Of a stretch of 64,000 nucleotides of DNA, positions 1-11,400 are shown in pieces. The notes under the pieces are model-generated. The model did not search any database, was not told where the DNA came from, and worked only from the letters and a program-made list of their open reading frames with translations. The number at the start of each line of letters is the position of its first letter. The first letter of the stretch is position 1. The position numbers and the translations under genes were made by a program. Source of the stretch: Dioscorea cayenensis subsp. rotundata (lineage: Eukaryota > Streptophyta > Magnoliopsida > Dioscoreales > Dioscoreaceae); NCBI RefSeq assembly GCF_009730915.1, contig NC_052475.1, positions 24,985,016 through 25,049,015 of the forward strand, given 5' to 3'.

Positions 1-694
1 TCATGTTATTTGTTTCTGAATTTTATTATTATTATTATTATTATTATTGTTATTATTATTTTTGTTTCAGCCATTCCAGATCATCAGGACCATCAACTTT
101 AAAACAAAAGATGCAGCGAGGCACTAATAACATGTTATGTGGGGTTTGGTACTGTTAACACTTGCCTTGTGATATGTCTATACAGCTATCCTAAACCAGA
201 CTGGCTTCATTTTTGGTATTTTATTTTTCCAATTTTAAGCAACTCCAATTTTTGTTCTTAATTATAATATTTATGACGTTTAAATTACGTACTATTATCT
301 TGTGGTAATTATAATTTTTTTCTTTTTGCCTGTTTTCCCCCACATAGGAACCAAATTGGTCAAAATATAAGCTCCTAGTCCTTTTGGTTCAGCACGTGGG
401 AAGGTCACAAGGCAACATGGGTTGTGTCAGGCCTTGCATGGCCACATGTGCCAACTCCAAATGTAGTTCAAAACTCCAAACTTCAAACTTTGAAATATAT
501 TATATATAAATTACTCATCAAAAATCAAAAAATATGAGTTTGAGTCTTGTTTATCATCTTTTTATTTCACTTAAGTTTTACATGCATAACAACTAATAAG
601 CCCACCAAGAACCTCTTGGTTTATTAAGACCGAACTTTTATAAAAGATATTCATATTTTTATCGATGAGACAAATTTAAACATCAAACTCAGTA
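1..694. other. intergenic, no gene seen
   Basis: AT-rich DNA with an (ATT)n microsatellite at about 24-60. I see no open frame with protein-like composition and no splice-linked exon set. It could be the flank or terminal intron of a gene outside the window. Confidence 0.4.
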
Positions 695-697
695 TAA

Positions 698-1554
698 GGA
701 CCATCTCCAACCCAGCTTTAAAATTGAAAGCTTTTCACTGGATTTGGCGCAGGGCGCTCCAACCCAGCGCTTAATCCTGCGCCAAATCCAATATTAGCTA
801 CAATGACGCGCTATTATTTGCGCGTCACTGTAGTGAGCTTTATTTTTTTTCAGTTTTCATCTTTGGTTTTTTTTGTTTTCATTTTTGTTTTTCAGTTTTT
901 TTTTGCTTTTTTTAGTTTTTTTATGTTTTCATGTTTTTTCAGTTTTTTTTATTTTTTAGTTCTTTATGTTTTCATGTTTTTCAATTTTTTTTTCAGTATT
1001 TTATGTTTTCATTTTTGTTTTTCAGTTTTTTTTTAAATTTTTATTTTTCAATTTTTCAATTTTTTATTTATAATTTCATATTTTAATCAAATTAATAACT
1101 TTTATGATTTAAGTTTATATTTTTTAATTAATAAAAATTTAAAAATTTAAAAGTAAATACACAAAAATATAAATTCATTAAAATTAAGAAAAATTACATG
1201 AAACAAGAAAAAATATTACAAATAGTCCTAACATAAATTATCATCGATAGCAATAAAAAACCACAACACTAAAAATACAATTAATGAATTTTTTTATCAA
1301 TAAAATTTTTATTTTTTATTCAAATACTTACATATATTTTTATTTTATATTTAATAAATATTTATAAGAAATAAATATATAATAAATAATATAATATTTA
1401 AATTTAAAGGTTAAAAGTGAAAAAAAATTAAAGTTTATTAAATTTGTTGACGGTATAAATATATAAATTGTGAAGTAGGAAGAATATTTTGGAAGAATAT
1501 TTTTAGAATATTTTGTTTTAGAGTTAAAAATAGAGTTTTAAATTGGAGATGGCC
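698..1554. mobile_element. PIF/Harbinger-type MITE
   Basis: The left end GGACCATCTCCAA matches the reverse complement of the right end TTGGAGATGGCC, giving a terminal inverted repeat of about 12 bp. The element is flanked on both sides by TAA (695-697 and 1555-1557), the target duplication typical of PIF/Harbinger and Tourist-like MITEs. The interior is low-complexity (T-rich with repeated TTTTCAG/ATGTTTTC units at about 840-1050, then A-rich) and codes for nothing, so the element is non-autonomous. The superfamily rests on TSD length and TIR; no transposase is present. Confidence 0.7.
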
Positions 1555-1557
1555 TAA

Positions 1558-3604
1558 TAGTGTATATATGTGTTAAAATAGTAACTCAACATCTCTCCAT
1601 ATCCTTAACATGAAACTTTGTTCACATCTTATAAAAAAATGATAATAAATCCATAATGCAACTAATAAATTTTTAGATATATTAATATTTATTTTTTTAT
1701 TATTTTAATTTAATTATTGGCAATTAAACTCACAATAACTCTCTTGAAACCCTTATGATTATTATAACAGATGAGTGGTAATATGATTAACTCTGGTGTG
1801 AAAAATTGAGAATTTGAATTCTTTTCAAATTATGGTTGAAAATTTAGGAGGTGAGTTACCACATTGTTAATAATAATAATAATAATAAAAATAAAAAATC
1901 TCTTCAGGACCTCACCAAATTAAAGGATAGATACATATTGATATAGGACCCTGCCTTTCATGTCCCACAGCTGTAAGTAATTACGTATGGCTTATACGTT
2001 TATTCAATCTAAAATCCTTTTTAAGGACATGCACAGTCCTAAGAGGCTAAGATGAGATGTCCTGCAAGTCCTGTGGCAGAGGCCACCTTCTTTATTTGCA
2101 ACTAGTCTATGATAGAAACTAGAAAGCCTCTTTGAATTTGTTAAGGGCCCTCCACTCTATTTAGTCTTCTCAAATGGAGTTATATATGTAGAAAGATAAG
2201 GAAAGCAACCACTCTTATCAAGTCATTCTTTCATGAGCCTTTTAGAGTTGCAGTGATTCATGCGTGTGGGTTCATTGATGAGTGGATGATAACCATGTAG
2301 TTAAATTTAACATTTAATTTCATTTAATGATTATTATTATTATTCTTTAAATATGAGATAGATAAGATATATAGAGGATGGATTGAAGAACAGGAGTACT
2401 GGTTGGCAAATATAAATGGTGGCAGGTTACTCTTGGAAGCATTATCAAGGACAATGAAACAAAGTAATGTTGTTGTTGGACTATTAGAAATGAATGCCTG
2501 AGATTCTTATTATTGGAGAGCATTTAACTGCTTTGTTCCCTATGATCTGTCCTACGGATTTTGGTACAAGATTTTATTCAAAAATTTTGAATAAGAATTT
2601 CATCTTATAGAGCAGCCGAGCAGGAGGTTGTTGATCATATTAGACAAGAAGGCCTATTTCGTAGGCCCATTATTTTGTATATGGGCTGGGAAGTGGAAGT
2701 GAGACTTTCTTCTTCTTATGCATATGTTGGATCAATTTTAAAAACATATTTGATTTTTTTATCTAAATGAATATGGTTATATGTACTTTGGCAAACAGAT
2801 AGAAAACTCTGAAAATACAAATGTACACCAATTAAAATTTTGAATATTAATTTAATGATCCACTGTAACAACCCATGAGTGCGTGTGTGTTTCTTTTTTT
2901 CCTGGAGATATAAACTGAAAGGAAGTTTTCTGAAAGGAATGTGTTTAATTTCAGGCTTTTGCAGGGGTATAAGTTTAAAAAAACCCAAGAAACTATTAGC
3001 TCATTGTAATAAGAATTTGTACACAAACAAAAAAATTAAAAACCAATTAATCAAATTATCTATAGACCATTACAAACATAAAACAAAGTTTCTGACAACA
3101 CAACACAACACAACACAACACTACACAACAAGGTGCTCAGCAAACAATTGCTTGGAGAGATATTTATTCTATAAAGACAAAGGAAAACCACAAGATACGT
3201 ATAGGGATATCACTATATCTTATGGTCAAAAGATGTTTGCACTACTAATAACAGCAACCCCACAAGCTCCCCATATATCTCACATCATGTACCATTTCAA
3301 CAATCATAAATCTATGCACTAAAGCTCTTTGAATCAACCATCACCAAATTGAAGAATTTTTTTAAGAAAGAAATGAATATCACTCCCAAAGAAAAATTCT
3401 CAAGTTGTGAAGACTATTGAAAAAGACACTCACTAACCTTGTGTTCCCCACAACCATAAAGATATTGGCAGGCAGCATCCAATACAAACAGTGTATAAGA
3501 AAATTTTCATTTTTTTTTTTTTAATAAACTAAAGTTTGGTACAATAGTTAACAATGGCGGTGGCAAGTGACACTAGCTCTGAGGAGCAGCCACCTGGCTT
3601 CTTC
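1558..3604. other. intergenic, no gene seen
   Basis: AT-rich stretch with short (AAT)n tracts and an (ACAAC)n run at 3103-3130. Open frames here (for example 2879-3322) are Lys/His-rich, overlap the microsatellite and match no family I know. The last few hundred bases are likely promoter and leader of the next gene. Confidence 0.4.
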
Positions 3605-3612
3605 TATAAATA
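3605..3612 (+). promoter_or_regulatory. TATA box of the 3.8 kb gene
   Basis: TATAAATA lies about 180 bp upstream of the ATG at 3791, in the right orientation. It would give a leader of roughly 150 nt. Confidence 0.45.
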
Positions 3613-3790
3613 GGAATGCTGACATGCTTGCTAAGGTGGAGAGCCTAATCCAAACATTTTAGTTTTGGATTTTTTTAGTTTTTTAATTAACTAATTTCTA
3701 AGGTGAGAAGATAAGAACAAGTTACCATCAAAGACTCAGTCGCATCACTGGGTACTGGTTCCTTCCACTGTACTAAGAGCAGAGAGCTTC

Positions 3791-4574
3791 ATGGGTTCTC
3801 TAATGGCAGGATGGAATTCATCCTTCAAAGATCAGAAATATGGTGATTTCTTTTCTTTACTCTTTCCTTTTTACAAAACTATATCTTTAATTTTGTTGTC
3901 TTTATGTTTGTAATAGTTATGTATCAGAGAAACAAATCACTTACTAGAGGGGAAATCGATGCATACTGGAAATCTAAGAAGAAGACTGAAGAAGAGCATC
4001 TTGGTGAGCTTTCTGGTTCTAAGAGTAACACCCAGGTAATTTATCTATCAAGAAAACTCATTGACCTGAGGAGTTCTAGTTTAAAATCTATAAAGGGTTG
4101 TACTTTTGACAGGAGAGCTCTTACGAAGAGTCAAAAGGAAGGATGCAGAGGTCTAGCTCCCTTCCTTTAGTTGAAAAGAGAGAGATATTATCAAAATATG
4201 GAGCAAAAAACCAGATGGGGAAAAGTTCAGCAAAATCAGCAGTTGCTGGTAACTCTTTTACCTCTTCCTTCTGCTTAAAATCCAGAAAATTTTACTGGTT
4301 TCTACTTTCTAGTCTTGATTTTGATCAACTAAAACATTTCCTACTTCTTAACATCTGACTCTAGGTGATCTTCTCCCAACTGTTGTTTATTGTGTTAAAA
4401 GTTGTTCATAATCCTTTTTTCCGGTGTTCCTGCAGGTGGACAAGGAGTAACTGGGCGTTTCTAAATGAACCTCCTGTCGTAACCACGGAAGGCCCTCACA
4501 AGTATGTATCACAGTACAACGTTACAGAGATTGGCAATGCAAAAGGAGTAAACAAGCCACAACTAAGCACATGA
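3791..4574 (+). CDS. small plant-specific protein (RSSSLPL / WTRSNWAFLNEPP type), frame interrupted
   Basis: Four exons read as 3791-3842, 3917-4035, 4113-4248 and 4436-4574. The protein starts MGSLMAGW, continues with YQRNKSLTRGEIDAYWKSKKK (exon 2) and QRSSSLPL (exon 3), and ends with WWTRSNWAFLNEPPV and GPHKYVSQYNV (exon 4). As I recall, plant-specific uncharacterised proteins of about 130-150 residues share this pattern; I know no biochemical role. The exon 1/2 junction works in frame only with the AG at 3915-3916. Exon 3 starts in the frame set by exon 2, but its 3' part matches the exon 4 frame only after a one-base shift near the GAGAGAGA run at 4176-4185, where the shifted frame gives IIKIWSKKPDGEKFSKISSC before the WW. 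This could be a recent pseudogene, a sequencing error or a missed splice. Start chosen because MGSLMAGW is the family N-terminus as I remember it. Confidence 0.6.
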
Positions 4575-5810
4575 GTTTGACAGTCATGTGAAATACTATG
4601 CATATGAGTTACTATAGATGTAAAATAACCTGTTATATATAGTTGACTTTGGGTTTCACTATGTAACAAAGAGGTAAAGATAGTGTGTGTTTGCCATCAT
4701 CATCTTGTATCCATGTAAGTTTAGCCATGAACTTCTACTAGAGTACGGCATGGTATTGCATGTACAGTTGCTCTCAGAATGAAATAATTACCTTTTCTGT
4801 AACTGGTGTTTCCTAATGGCCCCGTCAGTTTCTTTTTCCTTTATAATGCTGAAACTCGTCTTTTCTCCAGTTTCAGGCAGCAAAGGTAACACTTCTATCT
4901 GCAAAATATTATTTCAAAGTTAACAACCACAAACAGTTAAATATATCATTAAAGATTTGAAAAGAAAAAAAAAACCTATGACCTTGGAAATACATGCCAA
5001 AATTGCTTGCAACCTTTCTTGGAAAAGAGATGATTAAAACTAATTATCAAATTGGCAACCTCCAGAAAAGAAAGATGCACGCCTGAAGCTTGGGCAAGCT
5101 GATAATCCTCCGGGCAAGGTCTCCCAGCTGTGGCACAATCAAAACAGGAGTATGGCATGCTTTATTCCCAATAATGCCTGAAAGCTTCTTTGAGCATTAT
5201 TCTTCTACAAAATACAGACAAAAAAAATTAACCATTTACTAATGAAAAACACTGCAAAGTAGCACAGAACATTGATAATCAAGAAAGTTCCTTAGCATCA
5301 GTTTACATTGGCTTCCATAAAAATTAATCCATGTAACATCAGGCAACAGACTTCAGAGATCAGGAGAACGACTCAACAACAAACTCAATTCATCACCTGG
5401 TCCCACGCGTGCCTCCAGAAAAAGACCTGTCAGCTTTTAAATGGATAATGGATAGCTGTCGGCTACTAAATAAAGAAAGGATAGCTTCCACATTGTAGAT
5501 CTTTCCCAAAACGCGTTCACAATTTGCCAGCAAATGGATAAGATGGGCAACTTATGAGAACACTGAGACAAAATATCCCAAGCATTTAAAAGAAAAAAAA
5601 TATATATTATGAGACCTTGCATATAAGAAACAATACTGGAAGCAAAGACGAGCAATGACAATCGTCATTCCAAGTTTACATACTCCAACAACACACGAGA
5701 TTAAATTATTTTTTTCCTCAGGCACATCACTGTTCCATTTTATTTTTCAGCAGTGAGGCACAAACCGGAGGTAACAAAAACAAACAATGGGGGTCAGGAT
5801 GCGGTAATGT
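4575..5810. other. convergent 3' regions, no gene seen
   Basis: This lies between the stop of the plus-strand gene at 4574 and the stop of the minus-strand DUF829 gene at 5811. Short minus-strand frames (for example 4976-5158) have no recognisable domain. It is most easily read as the two 3' untranslated regions plus spacer. Confidence 0.4.
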
Positions 5811-7731
5811 TTAGCAGACAGGTGCAGAGCAGCACTCTTCTAAAAATTCATCAACTTTGGAAGAATATATATGGGGAAAGCTCCTGAAATGATCTACATG
5901 TGGTGATGAAACAAAATCATGAGCATGAACTATTCTTCCCAATGCCTTCTGCTTCTTGATGAAACTCTCTATCGAGCCAACAGGAATTACCTTATCTGAT
6001 GAGCTATAAAGATACAGCTGAGGGCAAAAAGGCTGCTTCTCTGATAAAATTGAGATTACCTTGGTCAATCTCCTGCGGAACAAACACAAAAGTACAAAAC
6101 ATCTAATTTTTGACTTTTATTCCACTTGATTTGCTTTACTCATAGAAGCAAGAGAAGATCAAGGCATATTGTGCATTCAGTAAGCATGAAAGTGTAAGCA
6201 ATACATAGGAGAATAACATCTTACTTGTTAACACTTGGCATCTTCAAAATTATGGCGAAGAACTTCTCCAAAATTGATAATAGAGTTGTTTCACATAGGT
6301 TGGGTCTGTTCGGTTGCATGCGTGATTTACTCATATCACCATCAAATTTTCCTTCAGTGGATTCAGCTGAAACATATGCTGGAGAACTTTGCTTCTTCAG
6401 CAAAGCGGCAGAAAATCCAGCAGCCCAAATCTGATAGATTCAGCAGCATTGTTTATCAAAAATTAGTTGCATTTCTGAGACTCGAAATGTTCAGAAAATT
6501 AAATTAGATGGGATTAAAATCCTCATGACACTGCCCACTACGTTTTACCTTCATTTGCATGTGATCACTCATTAAACATAGAAAAGTGGTAGCTAATGAC
6601 ACGTAACATTCTAAACTGGTTATTGGCACTCATCAAACATATAAAAAGATTGATAAAATTATCAATATTGGAGAAATAAGAGTGTTCAAGCTGATCACCA
6701 CCCTAGAGTTAAATTTCATTTCTCTCCCGCTCAGATTGGTTGAGATTTCTAATATATGGTTTGTTCATATTTCTCATAGCAACAAAAGCGTAAAGCAAAT
6801 CATTAAAAATGAAAAATAAGAGATTTTTCCTTTAAAGACCCAGAAGGAAGATAAACAGATTAAAACACATCTGATTCACACCTGAGGGTCTATCTCTGGG
6901 GCGGCTCCGGAATCAAAAATACATCCTTTGATCTTCTGAAGTATATCATTCCTCAATTGTAAGCTATTTAAGATCTCACCATACCTGCAAACAAGAACAA
7001 TTTAAGACCAGATATCCATGAGAAATTTACAGATCATACATGTTCTTCCGCATTACTCGTATTTGACTTTGTCCAAATTATTGACAAATATTGGACCCTT
7101 TTGTAGCCTACGAATCATAAAGAGGCCATTTTTATGAAGACAGATGAAAGAAGAGACGAGATTTTGGGAGAAATTACGCAAGCCATCCAGTATTACTGAA
7201 TGTATGGAAGATCAACCGCGGCACCTTGCCGCTCCTCTCCACATCCAAGCACCAGTCCACCAGCTCATTACTCAATCTCCCAACTTTTTCCTCCACTCTG
7301 CGGCCCAGATCGAAACCAAGAGTCTCCTTCACGGGCACCACGAATCTCACCGCCGCGATCCCTTTCCTTTCATACAGCTCAGCATACCTCTTCAGATGCT
7401 TCGCCTCCGCCCCAAGCCACCCTAACAACACCACCATCCAAGCTTCCCCCAATTCCGCTCTAAAGCCTGTGATTCCTTCATGGCCACCGTTTATGGTCAA
7501 AGACGGTGCAGACGACACCGCACTTGGATCGGTAAGCGGAGGCGAGGAAGAGATGGAGAGGAAGGGAGAGATTGTGCGGAAAGGAAACGGCCCATATCTA
7601 GGGTTAGGGTTTCGAGGGAGCACGAGGGAAGGAAGGGTACGGCGAGGAGCGTTTATATGTGGGCGGCGGGGAAGGCGGAGGAGGGGCCGCGGGGAAACGG
7701 CGAAGGTGAGGAGCCGAACCGAGACCTCCAT
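5811..7731 (-). CDS. DUF829 / TMEM53-family alpha/beta hydrolase-like protein
   Basis: Four exons on the minus strand: 7731-7178, 6984-6882, 6430-6225 and 6072-5811; phases fit and give 374 residues. The core reads VVLLGWLGAEAKHLKRYAEL, then AVRFVVP, LIFHTFSNTGW, IFDSGAAPE, LYLYSSSDKVIPV and SPHVDHFRSFP. This is the DUF829/TMEM53 pattern, an alpha/beta-hydrolase fold; Ser in HTFSN, Asp in SSSDKVIP and His in HVDHF are the likely catalytic-type residues. The Arg/Pro/Ser-rich N-terminus of about 80 residues looks like an organelle transit peptide. Substrate is unknown for plant members. An in-frame ATG at 7755 would add eight residues, but it sits in TGGGCY promoter motifs, so I prefer Met at 7731. 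Exon 1 is GC-rich against an AT-rich background. Confidence 0.85.
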
Positions 7732-7732
7732 T

Positions 7733-7775
7733 TTGGGCTTTGTCTGAAAGCCCACAAGACAAGGCCCAAATCAGG
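7733..7775 (-). promoter_or_regulatory. TGGGCY (site II-like) motifs at the DUF829 start
   Basis: Read on the minus strand, several TGGGCC/TGGGCT-type motifs (in either orientation) are packed just upstream of and over the first possible ATG. Such site II elements are common in promoters of constitutively expressed plant genes, often with telo boxes; AACCCTAACCCTA also occurs nearby, inside exon 1 (about 7600-7612). Inference: TCP-type housekeeping control, with transcription starting close to 7735-7775. Confidence 0.35.
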
Positions 7776-8490
7776 GGCTTAAACGGGTCGGATCAACGAT
7801 TATGTCGTTAGCGGGTTTGGATTCAATCCACGTAACTGTGGGGCGGACGCAACCAAGTCATATGATACCAGATTTAACGGTGATACAACGTACGTCTTCT
7901 AAACTTTGATGAACTTCTATGTAATTTGCAAACAAAATTATTCTTTTTCAATTTTTGATATTTAAAAAATTATTTTGCAAACAGCAGACTGAGTGAATAA
8001 TGTTACACATCAGCAACAAATTTCACGAAAATTTGTTCACGAATGTTAAACCCCGGAACCAGCCAGAATTGGCATTCATTCGTGTTAAATTTCATAAAAA
8101 CCATTCGTATTACTCATTTATGAAACAGCAACATGATACACCGCACTATTTATCAAACTTGGCAGGATTGAAAGACAACAAATATGTAAACCAAAGGAAT
8201 GGTTTGCCTGACGCCTGTGAGTCCTAAGTGAAGCCAATGTCCTTTTTCTGAATATCTTTATTACTAACTGCTAATTTACATGGAAATAAATAAATACACA
8301 TGGTGGCGGCTAGAATAGAGATAAATGAACTCTATAAGCCAAGCTACTACCGCCCATTGGTTAATAGTAATTACAGAGAAAACTTAAGCACCTATACTGG
8401 CCTATAGTAAGCCTCGAACAACAATCAAAAGCCAGACTACTTGCCAGTAATTCCTTCAAGAGAAAATAACTGCAAGAGTATTTCAAGAGC
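7776..8490. other. intergenic between two minus-strand genes
   Basis: This holds the DUF829 promoter and probably the 3' untranslated region of the capping-enzyme gene, whose stop is at 8491. The plus-strand open frame at 8000-8227 has no recognisable domain. Confidence 0.4.
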
Positions 8491-11400
8491 TCATCTCCTG
8501 CGCTGATGTTGTTGTTGTTGGTGTGCTTTTGCTATCCTGTCAGCATACATTGGGAGGCCAATTATCTCCCCGATCTCATTTAGCAGCACTTCTTCAGTAA
8601 TATTGTCAGTGATACTCCTCATTACCTGTAGCCTAAACATATTAGTATTTGTCGGTCTTGCACAGACAGTTTGAAGTTCACTGAGTCAGTGATGAGCAGA
8701 ATTTTACCTTACGGTATGTGTTGATATCATTTGGGGTTGATTTATCCACCCTGACGCGCATACAGTTCCAGCACCCCTCTTCTGGATCCCATGAGCACTC
8801 AATAACCTTTCCGGATAAAGAAGCTGCGTCCTCTTCCTCTGTTATTGTAGTTGAAGCTCAGGATAATACATATACATGTACCTAAAGGAGATTAACTGAC
8901 ATAAATTTGGTGAAAACAATAGCACAGCATTCACTACCTTTAAATATAACTCGAGCCCCATCCATAAGCTTCTTTCTCCCTCTCTCAAAAAGAAAAAGCA
9001 ACTCACGATTATCACTTCCAACCTGTAGAAATTCAACTTCAATCAAGGTGGCAAAAATACCAATTGAATAACAGAATGTTAACCATAAAAGCAGGTCTCA
9101 GATTAAAGTTCACAGAAGCAACATAAATTAGCTCCTTTAAAGAAAACAACGAACCTCAAACAGAAAGTCAACTGAGTTCATTTCCGGATATTTCCATTTT
9201 AGAAGACCTTGATGAGTACGTGGCACATATGGATCATCCCAACCCTGCAAATGGTAAACCAATAAAATTAAATCACTCAGAAATTGCAAAGTCAAGAAGC
9301 AACAAGCTTATCTATTATGCAAAATGACTGGTGTTCAAGACATAATAGGGTGTGTTTGGTTGAGTAACAAGCAAGGTCAAACAAGTTTTTCCCAGCTTAA
9401 CCCTATCTCTTCAACCAAACAAGATCATAATGTTGAAGGTGATGTGGATGACTGACTCTACCGGTGTGTCTGGTCAAATCAGCATAACTTGTGCCCGAAC
9501 TTGGTTTAAAAAGACTGCTTCTATCCCAACTTAATGTGACTAAGACTTAAAATACTAATAAAAATTGATTTTATTATTAATAAATTAGATTTCCTAAAAT
9601 GAGTTATTTATATTCCAAGTTATTTGGTACATTAGCATATGGAAAAAGCTTGTTCAAAAGGGAACTGTGGCTATACATGTAACTCTGAGATGAACTCTGA
9701 TCTCAAGATGGAATAGCCAATTTGGCAGTGCTAAACAGCAAGTTAATAGAACTCTTAAAATCCAGTATGTTGAAAGAAAGGTTCAATAAAGTCGAAAGAA
9801 ATCAAATATAATAAGTGTCAACTTGTTCAGTTCTTTCATAATAGGGTTCCCTGAGGCATTTGCGCATCTTCAGACAGAATATCAATAATCCTATCTAAAG
9901 ATTGTAGAAGATCACACTGTTATCTTACAGAATGAATGATCAGAAGCTCTCAGAGGATAATGGCTAAGTCAAAATGCAATCATGTCACACTATCAACAAA
10001 TAGTGAATTAGATTGGAGAAGTCTAAAATATTTATGAAATCTAACCTGAAAAATGAGGCCATCAGCTGCATGTGAAAGCCTTGGAATGAACTCCCTTACA
10101 AGCTTTGTAACAGTTGATAGCAACCAAAAATCCTTTCTTCTAACCTGAGCAACTCTATGAAATTAATAAACAAATAATTTCAAGAAGTATTATCTCTACC
10201 AGAAATATTAAGAAAAGATATCCATCATACTCCAAATGGTTCCATATCATATTTGTACAAGGGGTTGACTCTGCTGTCACACTCAAACTGTTTTTTCTCA
10301 AGATTTCGGGGTCGAATTATTTCTTCCTCAAGTAACTTCCAACGTTCAGAGAAGGGTAACTGCATAATGTTTAAAATACAAAAATAAATAAATGCACAAA
10401 GAACAAAATAAAGAGAGGCCACCCAGAAGCATATGCTATTTAGATCCATCAAAATTAACCTTTCCAACAGAGTGTGAATTAAGGGCCATTAGATCATATG
10501 CCAGATATCTTCTCTTCAACCCTAAACCAGGAATTGTGTCGATAATCATTTCCCCATCAATCAGAGTCAAGTTATGGAAACCCTTGAAAAGATAATAAGA
10601 AGCAAAACAGAGTTAAATAAGATTTCTTTTCACATAAGGCACACATACAACCTCTGAAATTATAAGTAACTATCCACAAACCTCACTTGTGGTTGAACTC
10701 TTCAGAGGAAACCGCATCTGAACCCTTCGAAAGCAAAAGTTTCGATCAATTAGATAACAACCATGCATGGTAATAAGCATCATATATCTAGTCCCATCTG
10801 CTTTCCACGTTGCATAGTAGTAACGTTGCCGTAATAGTTGCAAATTATCCCTGAACAATGTCAAAATAGCAGCTACAGTTCTTAATAATCTGATGAAAGA
10901 GAATGAAAAATTGGGCAGTACTAGAAGCAAAATAAAATAAAGTACAAGAATAAAGAAACCATAGAACGTGACATATAAAATATAAACTCCATCATCAAGA
11001 ATGAAGTGGGATCAAACTCGTCCATATGGTGATTAAACTAATGAATGCAGCAATTTAGAAAACAAATTGATGACATAGTAGGAGGCTATGGCCAAACAAA
11101 CCTGTTGAGTGACACAGGGTGAGATCCTGGAAAATGCGCATTACCCCTTCCCTGACAACACGATGAATAACAAGGGAAAATCTTATCAAGAACTGCTGTA
11201 AACTAGAAGGAACAATTCAAACAAAAGTTTTAAAGTAAATCAAATAAAGTATTAAGAACACAAATTAAACTTCAACTCATTGTAATGAAAATAATTAAAA
11301 AAAAGCAAAAATGCAGCCATACTTGCAAGATCACTGCTGCCATAGCATCATCACAATGATAGATAAAAAGTTCAATAATCACATCAAATGGGAAAAGTTT

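Noticed and set aside
803-1036. Phe-rich 77-codon frame
   Set aside because: Low-complexity T-rich interior of the MITE at 698-1554; no gene signals.
2879-3322. 147-codon plus-strand frame
   Set aside because: Runs through an (ACAAC)n microsatellite, has unnatural composition and overlaps an equally open antisense frame.
4976-5158. 60-codon minus-strand frame with CFDCATAGRPCPED
   Set aside because: Downstream of the DUF829 stop, no splice sites linking it in frame; treated as 3' UTR.
7144-7782. Plus-strand open frames across 7.1-7.8 kb
   Set aside because: Shadows of the GC-rich first exon of the minus-strand DUF829 gene, whose frame continues across three splice junctions.
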